DNA of 64,000 bases, from contig CAWIUG010000005.1 of the NCBI GenBank assembly GCA_963839165.1, forward strand, positions 1,488,001 to 1,552,000, written 5' to 3'. Made by a program: the position numbers and the translations under genes. Positions 29,253-38,510 of this stretch are shown piece by piece. This DNA comes from DATFVA01 sp963839165 (GTDB taxonomy: Bacteria > Bacteroidota > Ignavibacteria > Ignavibacteriales > Ignavibacteriaceae). The notes under the pieces are model-generated. The model was given only the letters and a program-made list of their open reading frames with translations. It was not told where the DNA came from and searched no databases. Numbering within the stretch: position 1 is the first letter of the stretch; each line of letters begins with the position of its first letter.

Positions 29253-30096
29253 ATGAATATTTCCCGAATTTCTTCCGCTTGAAATCAAAATATCCATGAA
29301 GAATCATTTTTAATTTGTTGATCTTCTGTTTTTCAAACATAATTATTTCAAACAGTTCTCTCAAAAAATGCCGTCTGTCTTCTTTTACATATTTTGGAAA
29401 AATATTCTTATAAAGGCTATTTACATACAGACGATTGCGAGTTCTATAATATATTCTGACAGGAGAATGGTGGGTAGGAAGAAATGAATGATGAAGAAAA
29501 GTTCTCTGAATTGAGGCACCAATTTTATGATAGACCAATACTTCATTTGTCTGCAGAATTTTATAACCCAATTTATTTAACCTTAAGCAATATTCATGGT
29601 CAACATGATCGATAAATAATTTTTCTAAGTATTCTCCAGCTGCTCTATATGCATTTAAGTTAAGTAAATTTCCGCTTGTTATTGTAAAAAGAATTTCTTT
29701 TGTAAAGTCTTTATTGGATTTCTGCTGAAAGGAGGGATCAAGATGCTGAGCAGCAGCTATTCCAATCCGGGGGGAGGTATTAACCAGAAAAAATAACTTA
29801 TCAACCATCATAGTGGAAGCTTTGCTATCCTGGTCCATTGTCAATAAATAGTCATAACCCTCTTTAATAGCTTTTTTTGCTGCAATATTTAATGCCCCTG
29901 CAATACCGATATTAGAATTATTATATAAATACTCTGCATTTTTTAACAGGCTAACCCTTTCGATTAAGGAATCATTAACTTTATCGGAGTTATCAACAAT
30001 AAATAATTTATCAATTTGATTTATATATGAATCTATGTTCAACAAAATTTCTGAACCAGGGTTATAAAGAACTACAATACCTGCTATTTTTTGCAT
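29242..30096 (-). CDS. GT2 family glycosyltransferase (RfbF-like), tandem paralogue 2
   Basis: 284 aa. Motifs: IAGIVVLYNPGSEILLNI, VDNSDKVND, LLTMDQDSKAS (DxD), ITSGNLLNLNAY and FIDHVDHEYCLRL, matching the next gene almost motif for motif. A C-terminal basic amphipathic region (IIMFEKQKINKLKMILHGY) may hold it at the membrane. The stop overlaps the start region of paralogue 1. Confidence 0.88.
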   Translation of the reverse strand: MQKIAGIVVLYNPGSEILLNIDSYINQIDKLFIVDNSDKVNDSLIERVSLLKNAEYLYNNSNIGIAGALNIAAKKAIKEGYDYLLTMDQDSKASTMMVDKLFFLVNTSPRIGIAAAQHLDPSFQQKSNKDFTKEILFTITSGNLLNLNAYRAAGEYLEKLFIDHVDHEYCLRLNKLGYKILQTNEVLVYHKIGASIQRTFLHHSFLPTHHSPVRIYYRTRNRLYVNSLYKNIFPKYVKEDRRHFLRELFEIIMFEKQKINKLKMILHGYFDFKRKKFGKYSYDK

Positions 30097-30137
30097 TTAA
30101 CCTTTTTTAGATAAGCGTTATACAACCTTAATAATTT

Positions 30138-31352
30138 TTATTTCTTTTTAGTTAACGAATCATTCATATTTTGATAAATTGTAAAATATTTAGCCGCTGA
30201 TCTTTTTAATGAAAAGCTTTCTTCAGCAGTTTTTCGGCAATTTACCCTGATTTCCGGATTCTCAAGTAAGCTGATAATATCTAATAATCTGCTTTTTATT
30301 TTCATTTCATCATCTAAGATAATCCCCGTTTTATATTTGCATAGGATAGATTCAGTATCCCCAATATTAGGAGTTGCTAAAACTGGCAATCCACAAGCCA
30401 GATATTCTCCAAGTTTGATTGGAGCACTCACTCTGCTTCTATTTCCATTATCTCTAAAAAGAATGGCAAAATCCCCCATTGCCAGGTAATTATTGACCTG
30501 GGAAGCTGCTAAATTATAAACGGCATAATCCTCCTTATTTATCCCTGATTCTGAGATCACTCTTTCAATTTCCGGATCGTAACTTATAACTAATAAGTAA
30601 ACATTATTTTTCAAACTTTTTAAACTTTTATATGTTTGCAAAACCAGATCGAACCGCTGCCAGTAAACTGACAAACCGGAATAGACCATAACCAATTTAT
30701 CATCCAGATGAAACTTTTTTCTTCTTGTTATTCTAAGTTCTTCTGAATATGTAAACCTTTCTTCAGAAAAGGAATTTTCTATGACATTTATTTTTTTATA
30801 TAAATTACTGTAATGATAATGATGTATTAGAAACTGTTTAAAGGCATTGGAAACGACAACAATAGAATCAGCATTTTTTATTAAATATTTTTCAAATGAT
30901 TTCTCAATACGTGCCCTCAACTTATTGGTAAGTTCATCGCTTACCAATCCTCTGATATCATAAAGCAACCTAACCCTATAAAATAGGCTGACAAGCAGAC
31001 CTATTATGGATGGTAGGTTGCTTCTGCCATGTATCACGTTAATTTTCTTTTTCTGTACAATCTTTATACAGGCAAAAATTCCATTAACTATTATTCTGAA
31101 AGAATTAAATCTTTTATGAAGGCTGGTTGGAATAGTAATAACTTCAGCATTATTTTCTAAATCCTTAATTGCCAGAAGATAATTTTCATATATCTTGGGA
31201 TTGTTATGCAGGTAATCAAAGTCTTCAAATGAAGCGACAAAATATTTTATTCCTTTCTTCGTATTTTCCCGTATATGGGGAATCCCCTGAGAAAACAATA
31301 TTGGATTCGATAAGGATCCGTCTACGATAAAAAGGACATTAATATAATTCAT
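30138..31352 (-). CDS. GT4-like glycosyltransferase
   Basis: 404 aa, GT-B pattern. An N-terminal acceptor domain (INVIHGRSNLPSIIGLLVSL, then LLYDIRGLVSDE) is followed by a donor domain with MVYSGLSVYWQRFDLVLQTY and KLGEYLACGLPVLATPNIGDTE, the latter matching the GT4 donor-binding region. It is more divergent than the gene at 26256. It begins 16 nt after the upstream GT2 stop. Confidence 0.8.
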   Translation of the reverse strand: MNYINVLFIVDGSLSNPILFSQGIPHIRENTKKGIKYFVASFEDFDYLHNNPKIYENYLLAIKDLENNAEVITIPTSLHKRFNSFRIIVNGIFACIKIVQKKKINVIHGRSNLPSIIGLLVSLFYRVRLLYDIRGLVSDELTNKLRARIEKSFEKYLIKNADSIVVVSNAFKQFLIHHYHYSNLYKKINVIENSFSEERFTYSEELRITRRKKFHLDDKLVMVYSGLSVYWQRFDLVLQTYKSLKSLKNNVYLLVISYDPEIERVISESGINKEDYAVYNLAASQVNNYLAMGDFAILFRDNGNRSRVSAPIKLGEYLACGLPVLATPNIGDTESILCKYKTGIILDDEMKIKSRLLDIISLLENPEIRVNCRKTAEESFSLKRSAAKYFTIYQNMNDSLTKKK

Positions 31353-31368
31353 TAAAGCTGGTTAAATT

Positions 31369-32286
31369 TTATTTTCCAAAATACTCAACAATGATAGATT
31401 TATAAATGTGTCTAAAATAAAGCATTTTGTTTTTTCTCAAAAAGGAATAGACATACTTAAGTAAAAACATACAGATAATTGAAGCTTTCAGAGTGGTTCT
31501 TTTAGAAAATGAATAGTTCTTTTGTATAAATTTTAACCTGCTTTCATACCCCAGTTTGAGCCGTCTAGGCATATCTTTTCCTGTTACCTGGCTTTTCAGG
31601 TGTACTATTTTCTCGGAGAAAGCATATATTACCTTGTACTCTGTATCATTCCAGGTACGATAACATATATCAGCATCCTCATCAAAGAGAAAATAACCCT
31701 CATCAAATCCTTTTAAGTTTTCATAAAGTTTAGAATTAATCAGCATGCATGAACCAAAGATGTAATCAACTTCATAAAACTTTTTAGTAAATATTTTATA
31801 CCGGAATAAATTGATGATCTTTAGAACTGGATTGCTTAGACGGGATATATTTCCAATTTCCTGAATCCAGCTTGGGAAATTTGCAGTTGATATTTGAAAT
31901 TTACCATCAGGGAAGATCATTCTTGGACCGATTATGCCAAAATCCGGATTCATTTTTGCAAGTTTATACATCGTTAGAAGAAGATTATTGATAAGATATG
32001 TATCAGGATTCAGGAACAATAAGTATTCTCCAGAAGAATATTTAAAAGCTGCATTATTGCCATGCCCAAAACCATAATTAGTATTTAAAAATATGAATTT
32101 ATATTCCCTAAATTCCTCTTCCAGCAATTCGATACTTCTATCCGCTGAATTATTATCGACCACAATTACTTCATAAGCAATATCTGTAACATATTTTTTT
32201 ATCGAGTTCAATAAAATTCTTATGCTGTCTGTAAGGTTATAATTAACAATGATTACTGAAATGAGAACATCCCGATTAAGATTCAT
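31369..32286 (-). CDS. GT2 family glycosyltransferase
   Basis: 305 aa. Motifs: ISVIIVNYNLTDSIRILL, DNNSADRSIELL, NYGFGHGNNAAFKYS, LFLNPDTYLI and FDEDADICYRTW. WbbL-like rhamnosyltransferase pattern. The C-terminal part is basic and hydrophobic. It overlaps the end of the Wzy-like gene by 11 nt. Confidence 0.87.
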   Translation of the reverse strand: MNLNRDVLISVIIVNYNLTDSIRILLNSIKKYVTDIAYEVIVVDNNSADRSIELLEEEFREYKFIFLNTNYGFGHGNNAAFKYSSGEYLLFLNPDTYLINNLLLTMYKLAKMNPDFGIIGPRMIFPDGKFQISTANFPSWIQEIGNISRLSNPVLKIINLFRYKIFTKKFYEVDYIFGSCMLINSKLYENLKGFDEGYFLFDEDADICYRTWNDTEYKVIYAFSEKIVHLKSQVTGKDMPRRLKLGYESRLKFIQKNYSFSKRTTLKASIICMFLLKYVYSFLRKNKMLYFRHIYKSIIVEYFGK

Positions 32287-32833
32287 GTATAGCTTTATTT
32301 TTTAAATTAATGATTGTGTTTCTCTCAAATTCAACATACGAAAAGAGAAGCGCCATAAGTACATTAGTTTTATATTTGATAAGTAAGGGAGATAAAAATG
32401 CAAGTAATAATAACGCTATAATGCCCCCGAATAAACCCATGCAAATAATCCTGGTATTAAGGTCAGGAGAGTTTTTAGATACAAAATAAGCGGCTTTTAA
32501 AAAACGTAAATACACCCATGCGAATAGAATGAACCCAATTAATCCTCCCTTCCACAATATATAAAACCATGTGTTATCTATGTAGTAATTATTTGCTGAG
32601 TTGACTTTAAAAGTTTTATACTTTAGAAAATCACCAAGGCCTTTTCCCCATACGGGACTTTCCAAAAACTTTTCCATCGCATAATAACTCATTTCAACCC
32701 TCATAAGAAACGATACATCTGTAAGCGGATCTGAAACCGATTCAGTTCTCTGCTCTAACGAAGTATTGATAGCCACCCGTTTATTTAAAAGAAGGGCCTG
32801 AATCTCTGGCCAAAAATAAAGGCAGTCCTGCAA
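32276..32833 (-). CDS. O-antigen polymerase/ligase-like protein, C-terminal piece after frameshift
   Basis: 185 codons from a TTG. Residues from about 17 on read NKRVAINTS, then MRVEMSYYAMEKFLESPVWGKGLGDF, the periplasmic loop and last helices of Wzy/WaaL-type proteins. The first about 16 residues come from the wrong frame of the upstream piece. Removing one T from the TTTT at 32787-32790 (coding strand) joins the two pieces into a 470-aa protein, the usual family size. The TTG start has no good ribosome-binding site, so this is unlikely to be an independent gene. Confidence 0.7.
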   Translation of the reverse strand: MQDCLYFWPEIQALLLNKRVAINTSLEQRTESVSDPLTDVSFLMRVEMSYYAMEKFLESPVWGKGLGDFLKYKTFKVNSANNYYIDNTWFYILWKGGLIGFILFAWVYLRFLKAAYFVSKNSPDLNTRIICMGLFGGIIALLLLAFLSPLLIKYKTNVLMALLFSYVEFERNTIINLKNKAIHES

Positions 32834-33689
32834 CTATTAAAATTAAAAAAAGAGCAATTAAATTTAACTTCCCCTCATAATTAAGATACGTTACAAAAAC
32901 AAATACAATAGCCAGGAATGATGCTATCCATATCGTTCTTGTAAGCGTTGTCATAACACCCGCTGCTATAATCATAAGAATGAAGGCATATATATATTTA
33001 TTTAATTTTCTTTTAGTCATTAAAAAATAGGCTGATACAACACCCACGGAAATAGGCAGAAATCCTGATTGAAAAGTTACAAAGCGATCAGTAAACTGGT
33101 TATATATTATATACTCCAAAGCAATAACTATCGAAATAAAAAAAAGAAATTTTAAAATAATTAAATAGTTCCTTCTGGAAGTAATAAGATAGAAGATTGG
33201 GATTATTAAAAGATATAAGCAGAAATGCAGATACTCAATTAAAACAGGAAGATGCTCTTTTCCAACGATCAAGGAATGAATAGCGATGATCCCAAAGTAA
33301 ACCGATAAAAGAATTATTGGTAATCTTATATAATTAAGTTTTACTGTAAAGTCCCTCTCGCTTATAAGGTATCTATACAGAGCATAAACAGATAAAACAA
33401 ATACCGGGAAATAACTAGTTAATTCTGCCCTCATTTGATAATGGAAGTTATTATCAAGGATGAGAAGAGGCAGGAAATTCAATATAAGGAGAAAGGAAGC
33501 CGGGTCTTTTATATATTGAATCTGGAAGATCACCAATATTAAAAAGAACGTGAAGGAGACTAATACATAAGGACTATAAAAATACCATGTGTTTATTATA
33601 AGGGTTTGGAACCCGATTATTATAAGGGTCATTCCAAAAAAATATATATACTCCTTCTTCGATAAATCATTTTTAATTGAATAATCCAT
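32781..33689 (-). CDS. O-antigen polymerase/ligase-like protein, N-terminal piece before frameshift
   Basis: 302 codons with about nine hydrophobic segments, ending in TLTRTIWIASFLAIVFVFV, the conserved Arg-containing segment just before the large loop of Wzy/WaaL proteins. It then stops at SGPSFK, five residues after leaving family-like sequence. The other half lies in the +1 frame at 32276. The intact protein would polymerise or ligate lipid-linked glycan at the periplasmic face. Confidence 0.75.
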   Translation of the reverse strand: MDYSIKNDLSKKEYIYFFGMTLIIIGFQTLIINTWYFYSPYVLVSFTFFLILVIFQIQYIKDPASFLLILNFLPLLILDNNFHYQMRAELTSYFPVFVLSVYALYRYLISERDFTVKLNYIRLPIILLSVYFGIIAIHSLIVGKEHLPVLIEYLHFCLYLLIIPIFYLITSRRNYLIILKFLFFISIVIALEYIIYNQFTDRFVTFQSGFLPISVGVVSAYFLMTKRKLNKYIYAFILMIIAAGVMTTLTRTIWIASFLAIVFVFVTYLNYEGKLNLIALFLILIVAGLPLFLARDSGPSFK

Positions 33690-33726
33690 ATTCTTCGCTA
33701 ATTAAATATGTAAAGAATGATACGAT

Positions 33727-34419
33727 TCATTTTTTTTCCAAAAGCAGCGTATAATATCGGGCTTGAGTGAGGTACGTTTTCTTTAGCCTGGTGTTACCTT
33801 TTTCATCGGGATTAAAAACTTTCTTAATAATCCTATTAAACAAAGGAATTGGTGCATAAAATCTATTCCTTTGCCCATAAACTCCCTTAATCAGGAAGCC
33901 ATTTTTTTGTAACAGATCCTTAAACTCATTTAACCTGTATTCACGATAATGGAACTGGTTGGCCGGCTTTTCATTAATTGTCTTTATCCCGGGAGATGTA
34001 ACAAGCCGGTTGGGAGTAGAAATAATCAGAACACCGTTCTGTTTCAGGGCCTGATGCAGTTTTGTAAGGCCCAGGGTATCATCCTGTAGATGTTCAATGG
34101 TTTCAAAACAGGTTATTATATCAAATTCCTCATCATAATTTATATCATAAATATTACCCTGTAGAAACGTGATCTTTTTATCCTCATATTTCATCTGTGC
34201 ATATTCAATATTACTTTTTGATATATCAATTCCCAGTATTTCTCTAGCCCCTGATTCAGCATAAATTTTACAGCCATAACCTAAGCCGCAAGCAATATCA
34301 AGTACCTTTTTATTTTTTACAAAATCAGAAGAAAACTTATATCTTTCGAAATGTTCCTGCTCAGTTCTTTCTGGAGATTTTCCCGGGACCATATATTCGC
34401 CTGTTACCTGAATATTCAT
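33727..34419 (-). CDS. Class I SAM-dependent methyltransferase
   Basis: 230 aa. Motif I is VLDIACGLGYGCKIYAESGA; motif II region EFDIITCFETIEHLQD; post-motif GVLIISTPNR. This is the UbiE/type-11 pattern used for sugar or lipid methylation in polysaccharide clusters, where end methylation can also stop chain growth. The start ATG 34419 has an AGGAAGG site, and it follows directly on a TAG that ends the repaired flippase frame (34422-34420). The substrate is unknown. Confidence 0.85.
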   Translation of the reverse strand: MNIQVTGEYMVPGKSPERTEQEHFERYKFSSDFVKNKKVLDIACGLGYGCKIYAESGAREILGIDISKSNIEYAQMKYEDKKITFLQGNIYDINYDEEFDIITCFETIEHLQDDTLGLTKLHQALKQNGVLIISTPNRLVTSPGIKTINEKPANQFHYREYRLNEFKDLLQKNGFLIKGVYGQRNRFYAPIPLFNRIIKKVFNPDEKGNTRLKKTYLTQARYYTLLLEKK

Positions 34420-34474
34420 CTACCTTCCTGATTTCAATATGGATAAAAAATCATACACATTTTGTTTATTATAT

Positions 34475-35872
34475 TTAAAGCTGACCGGTATATAAAACAA
34501 AAGAGAGAATAAAATTAAGATTATTTAATAAAAGAATATATGAAACATAGCTGATGAGAAATAACTTGATAGAAAAAATAATTAAAAACATAAAGAAGCT
34601 TATAAAAAATGTTCTCTTAAAGCTTGCCACAAAATCAACAATCCGAAGTTCAATTAGTCTGAAAGAAATTACCAGACCAGGGTATATAGTAATTATATTT
34701 GAGACGAGGTAGCCGATAGCAACTCCTTTTATGCCCCACCGTAATCCAATTATAAATGAAGAAACATAAATTATACCAGAAACAATACCCCATTTAAACC
34801 AGATATCAGTTCTTCCTTTTGCCTGAAAGATAGATCCTGCAGGCACATAAACAGATTGAATCATTCCTACAGGAGCCAATATTATCAGCAGTGGAATGCT
34901 TCTGCTCCATTTTTCTCCTAAAAGTGATATCAGAAGTACGTCGGCCGAGGCTGTGATAAACAGCATCAAAGGAAAGGATAATAAGGCGATATTATTAGCC
35001 AATTTAATATACAATTCTCTTATTTTTGAGTGATCGTCCTGAAGTTTTGAATACAACGGAAACATAACCCTGGAAAAAACAGCAGTGATATTCTGCAAAG
35101 GATAAAGCATAATTCTATATGCTATATTATAAAAACCAAGTTCAAGCTCGCCCAGATATTTCTGAATCAGTATATAATCTGCATTCCTCACAAAAAAATT
35201 CAAGACATTAAAACCGAAGAGATTCAGACTAAAGTTGTAAATAGATTTTATTTCAGGAAATGAAAACATAAATCTGGGTTTGTAACCGGACTTTAGATTA
35301 AGCAGAATTGTTAAAGCGATAGCATTTACTAAGCCCTGTGTTACCAGACTCCAGATACCAAAATTTAAAAAAGCCAGGATAATCGCGCATGTTGACCCTA
35401 AAACGACCGCGATCATTTCGTATAATGCAAGCTGTTTAAATTTCAGATCTTTTTCTAATAATGCCTGATGCACTATACTAAAGCTGGTAATGGAAAAACT
35501 AAAAGACATCACCTTTAGTATATTCGTCAACTCCTTCGCATTATAAAAATCTGAAATCACACCAGCGGTTAAAAAGAGCAGTATGTTAATCAAGAACCCA
35601 ACGATGATAATTATCCAGTAGACACTATTTATTAATTCTTCATTAAGCCCTCCCTTTTGAATAATGGCAGATGCTATCCCTAAATCCCTGAATATGTTTA
35701 GAAAACCAACTACAACCAGAGACGCGGTTATTAATCCAAATTCAGAAGGGTCAAGCAGACGGGCTAAGATAATTAAGGTTGCAAACTGAAATATGTGGAT
35801 AGTAATCCTGGAAACAGCAGACCATAAAATCCCTGAATGGGCTTGATCAAGTGAAATCAAATCAGAGCTCAT
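34475..35872 (-). CDS. Wzx-like lipopolysaccharide flippase, C-terminus altered by frameshift
   Basis: 465 aa as read, with about 12 hydrophobic segments. The N-terminal region (ILWSAVSRITIHIFQFATLI, then LLDPSEFGLI) is typical of the MOP/Wzx family. It should export the undecaprenyl-linked repeat unit of this cluster. The end reads VLYTGQL, but the +1 frame reads FYIPVSFKYNKQNVYDFLS and stops exactly before the methyltransferase ATG. Losing one T from the TTTT at 34511-34514 gives a 483-aa protein, so the last about 15 residues shown are probably wrong. Confidence 0.85.
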   Translation of the reverse strand: MSSDLISLDQAHSGILWSAVSRITIHIFQFATLIILARLLDPSEFGLITASLVVVGFLNIFRDLGIASAIIQKGGLNEELINSVYWIIIIVGFLINILLFLTAGVISDFYNAKELTNILKVMSFSFSITSFSIVHQALLEKDLKFKQLALYEMIAVVLGSTCAIILAFLNFGIWSLVTQGLVNAIALTILLNLKSGYKPRFMFSFPEIKSIYNFSLNLFGFNVLNFFVRNADYILIQKYLGELELGFYNIAYRIMLYPLQNITAVFSRVMFPLYSKLQDDHSKIRELYIKLANNIALLSFPLMLFITASADVLLISLLGEKWSRSIPLLIILAPVGMIQSVYVPAGSIFQAKGRTDIWFKWGIVSGIIYVSSFIIGLRWGIKGVAIGYLVSNIITIYPGLVISFRLIELRIVDFVASFKRTFFISFFMFLIIFSIKLFLISYVSYILLLNNLNFILSFVLYTGQL

Positions 35873-35932
35873 TTATTAAGTAGGACAAATCCCATTTTAC
35901 AGAAAGGTTTTCCAGGTAAATACAGATCTTTT

Positions 35933-37105
35933 TTAACTTCTGGTTTTCCATTTAAATAAATTATTTTTTATGTAAATAATTTCTTCTGAACTTGACAGTT
36001 CCCTATTCTCTTTAAGTAATATAAATATGAAAACAATAAGCATTACTGTAATAGATATCAATAATGACAAAATGGTTCTTTTAGGGAAGCTTCTTTTTGC
36101 AGGTGGAATTGCAACGTCAATTACCTGAAGAATCGGAACATCTTTTTGTTCCTGGAATTTTGCTTGTTCATAAAGGGGAAGAACGAATTTTAACATATTA
36201 TTATAAATTTCAACATCTCTGAAATATCTTATATAATTGACAGCATTTTGAGGCAACTTATTAAGCGATAATAATGTGTTGTCACTATCTTCACCTTTCT
36301 CCATCTTCCGTAGTTTTTCTTCAAGTTGAGTTGCAATAACCTTGGCATTGATAGCTTGAGGTGAATTCTCTCCATATATTTTTGAATATATTGAAGCTTC
36401 TGTTTGTTTTTCAGCTAATTTAGCCTGGAATTGAGCTAATTGCTCTAATATTGCTTTGGTTTGGTCTTTAGCTTCAAACATCCCCGTTTTTTCAGAGAAC
36501 ACCTTCAACTTTTCCTCAGCTCCCTTGAGACTATCTTTTACGTCCTGAACGCGTTCTGCTAAATATTCCCTGTTAAGCATTGATTTCTTGATTTTTAAGT
36601 CAACAATCTTCTCATTTAGCGCCTTGACTATGAAATTGGCCATATTTGCTGCAAGTTGAGGGTGCGGAGCTGTTACTGTAATTGAATAAGTGATATCATC
36701 ATCGTTCATATTGGCTTTAATGTTATCTCTTAATTTTTCCAATGTTGCTTCATAATATCCAATGGTAGATGTATCAATCTTATATACTCTATAAATATCA
36801 AAACGCTCAATCACATCGTTTAACATACTTCTGCTATATACAATAGATTTATAAAGATCGGCGCTTGATTCCGAATTTATTCCCCCTAGATCTATCGGAA
36901 GGCCTTTCAAGCTTGAAAGCAGACTGCTAGTATTTTCTTCCTGAGAGGGTAATAATAATGATGAGGCTTCAAATCTTTCATCCACAAGAAAATAAATTGC
37001 CAGATAAGATAAAATTAGGGTTAAAATGAAAAAAACTATTAGAAATTTTTTCCATTTGATCGCAATTACTAACAATTTCAGAACTTCGTAATTTTTTTCT
37101 GACAT
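35933..37105 (-). CDS. Wzz-type polysaccharide chain-length determinant/co-polymerase
   Basis: 390 aa. Two membrane helices (about 17-40 and 345-368) flank a long periplasmic part with coiled-coil helices (ERVQDVKDSLKGAEEKLKVF). After the second loop, the PPAKRSFPKR motif precedes the C-terminal helix, as in Wzz proteins. No tyrosine-kinase domain is attached, and no Wza exporter lies in the window. It sets glycan chain length together with the Wzy-like protein at 32276-33689. Confidence 0.87.
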   Translation of the reverse strand: MSEKNYEVLKLLVIAIKWKKFLIVFFILTLILSYLAIYFLVDERFEASSLLLPSQEENTSSLLSSLKGLPIDLGGINSESSADLYKSIVYSRSMLNDVIERFDIYRVYKIDTSTIGYYEATLEKLRDNIKANMNDDDITYSITVTAPHPQLAANMANFIVKALNEKIVDLKIKKSMLNREYLAERVQDVKDSLKGAEEKLKVFSEKTGMFEAKDQTKAILEQLAQFQAKLAEKQTEASIYSKIYGENSPQAINAKVIATQLEEKLRKMEKGEDSDNTLLSLNKLPQNAVNYIRYFRDVEIYNNMLKFVLPLYEQAKFQEQKDVPILQVIDVAIPPAKRSFPKRTILSLLISITVMLIVFIFILLKENRELSSSEEIIYIKNNLFKWKTRS

Positions 37106-37281
37106 TCCATTATTCCCAAGAATACATTTTATAAATCATAAATTTAACATTCTTTTGCTCGATATCGCAACATTATTTTTGGCCCCCGACAGGCTTTTTC
37201 ACCGCCCGTCCTGAGAAACTGGACGCTTAGGGACGATTCGAGAATTAAGTAACCCTATATATTGAACATTTTACCTGGTAC

Positions 37282-37800
37282 TTACTTTTTTCCGGCCCTT
37301 AATAGGGGTATCTTTTTAATCGAGAGATATTCAAAAAGTTTATAAACTGCAGCCGCACAAAAGGGTACCATCAAGATCCTCATCATCGTCTGGTACCTCG
37401 CCATAGGAAAAAAGATAGATATTATTATTATGAAGTAAATGAAAAACATATAATAATATTTGAATTTTTTGATTGAGCGGGTAACTATTAAACCAGCGAT
37501 AAAAAATATAAGGTAGAATAATACGGAAATTACATAGAAGATATTGCCGGATCTGCTGTTATCCGGATTAAAAAGTAGTAAGTAATAAATTTTAACGGCG
37601 GCCATTTCTAAGACTTTTCCGGGATTCGAGATCATAAAACTCTTAGCATGATTCAGGTAGACTTCATTTAATTCCATTTCAGGATTTCCATCTTTCGCCC
37701 TGATCTCATTTATCATTTCATCGGTTCCCCAGTCGCCAATTTTGATATCGTTATTTCCCCTATATAGATTTATGCCCAGATTTGAAGTAAAAGGAATCAC
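37282..37800 (-). CDS. GT39/PMT-like membrane glycosyltransferase, C-terminal piece after frameshift
   Basis: 172 codons from a GTG at 37800. The same frame is open further upstream and reads LSPWSIRNYYTFEKV directly before IPFTSNLGINLYRGNND, the conserved block after the last N-terminal helix in this family, so the GTG is not the real start. Three to four hydrophobic helices follow. Adding one A to the A5 run at 37888-37892 (coding strand) fuses it with the piece at 37857 into a 409-aa protein. Confidence 0.7.
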   Translation of the reverse strand: MIPFTSNLGINLYRGNNDIKIGDWGTDEMINEIRAKDGNPEMELNEVYLNHAKSFMISNPGKVLEMAAVKIYYLLLFNPDNSRSGNIFYVISVLFYLIFFIAGLIVTRSIKKFKYYYMFFIYFIIIISIFFPMARYQTMMRILMVPFCAAAVYKLFEYLSIKKIPLLRAGKK

Positions 37801-37856
37801 TTTTTCAAATGTATAGTAATTTCTTATACTCCATGGCGATAAAAATAAAATTAATA

Positions 37857-38510
37857 TTAAGGAAAGTGTAAGTGTGTATTTATATTCTTTTTAAATAGTT
37901 TATAGAGTATTAACATCCCGGCAAAAAGAATAAATTCTGCCCTGAAATAAATAATAACAGCTAAAATTAAGGCGGTAAGTAAGGAGGAGGAAAATTTATT
38001 ACTTTTATCATCATTTAATAAATGTCTGAATAGCAGGAGAACGAGGAGCTGAAATATTATCGTAGGAGTAAAAGAATAAACGGCATATATAAACCCTGGT
38101 GTAATTGCTGTAAGAAATGCGGCGATTAGTCCGGTTTTTTCAGAAAATAGTGTTTTAGTGAGAGCAAAAACCTGGTATATAACAAAACCGGAGATGATAA
38201 TTTGTATCAGTATAAGTAAGAGATTTCTTAGGATTATATTTTTAATCAGTAAAAAAGGAATCATGAAGAATACATACCCGGGAGGCATGTAGGCCGATGG
38301 TGAAGGATTGGCTTTTTCGCTAAAATGGTATTCGAGCTGTGAATCTTCAAAATAAAATAAACTAAACCCGTTTCCGTGTATTATGTTCTTCGCTATTTCA
38401 CCATATTCCCAATAATTTTCACCCCTGAGATCTGCGAAATAGAAGATAAGCCCCACCCTCAAAATCAACCCGAATGAAATAATCAGGATTATTTTTTTCA
38501 TAGGCTCCAT
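37857..38510 (-). CDS. GT39/PMT-like membrane glycosyltransferase, N-terminal piece before frameshift
   Basis: 217 codons. First helix KKIILIISFGLILRVGLIFY, then the luminal loop with YWEYGEIAKNIIHGNGFS, where family members have an acidic catalytic residue, then SPSAYMPPGYVFFMIPFL and several helices. This is the dolichyl-phosphate-mannose-protein mannosyltransferase-like family, which uses polyprenyl-phosphate sugars as donors. It ends in NINTHLHFP after a frame change. The start may be ATG 38510 (preceded by AGGGGTGG) or ATG 38501. Confidence 0.75.
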   Translation of the reverse strand: MEPMKKIILIISFGLILRVGLIFYFADLRGENYWEYGEIAKNIIHGNGFSLFYFEDSQLEYHFSEKANPSPSAYMPPGYVFFMIPFLLIKNIILRNLLLILIQIIISGFVIYQVFALTKTLFSEKTGLIAAFLTAITPGFIYAVYSFTPTIIFQLLVLLLFRHLLNDDKSNKFSSSLLTALILAVIIYFRAEFILFAGMLILYKLFKKNINTHLHFP

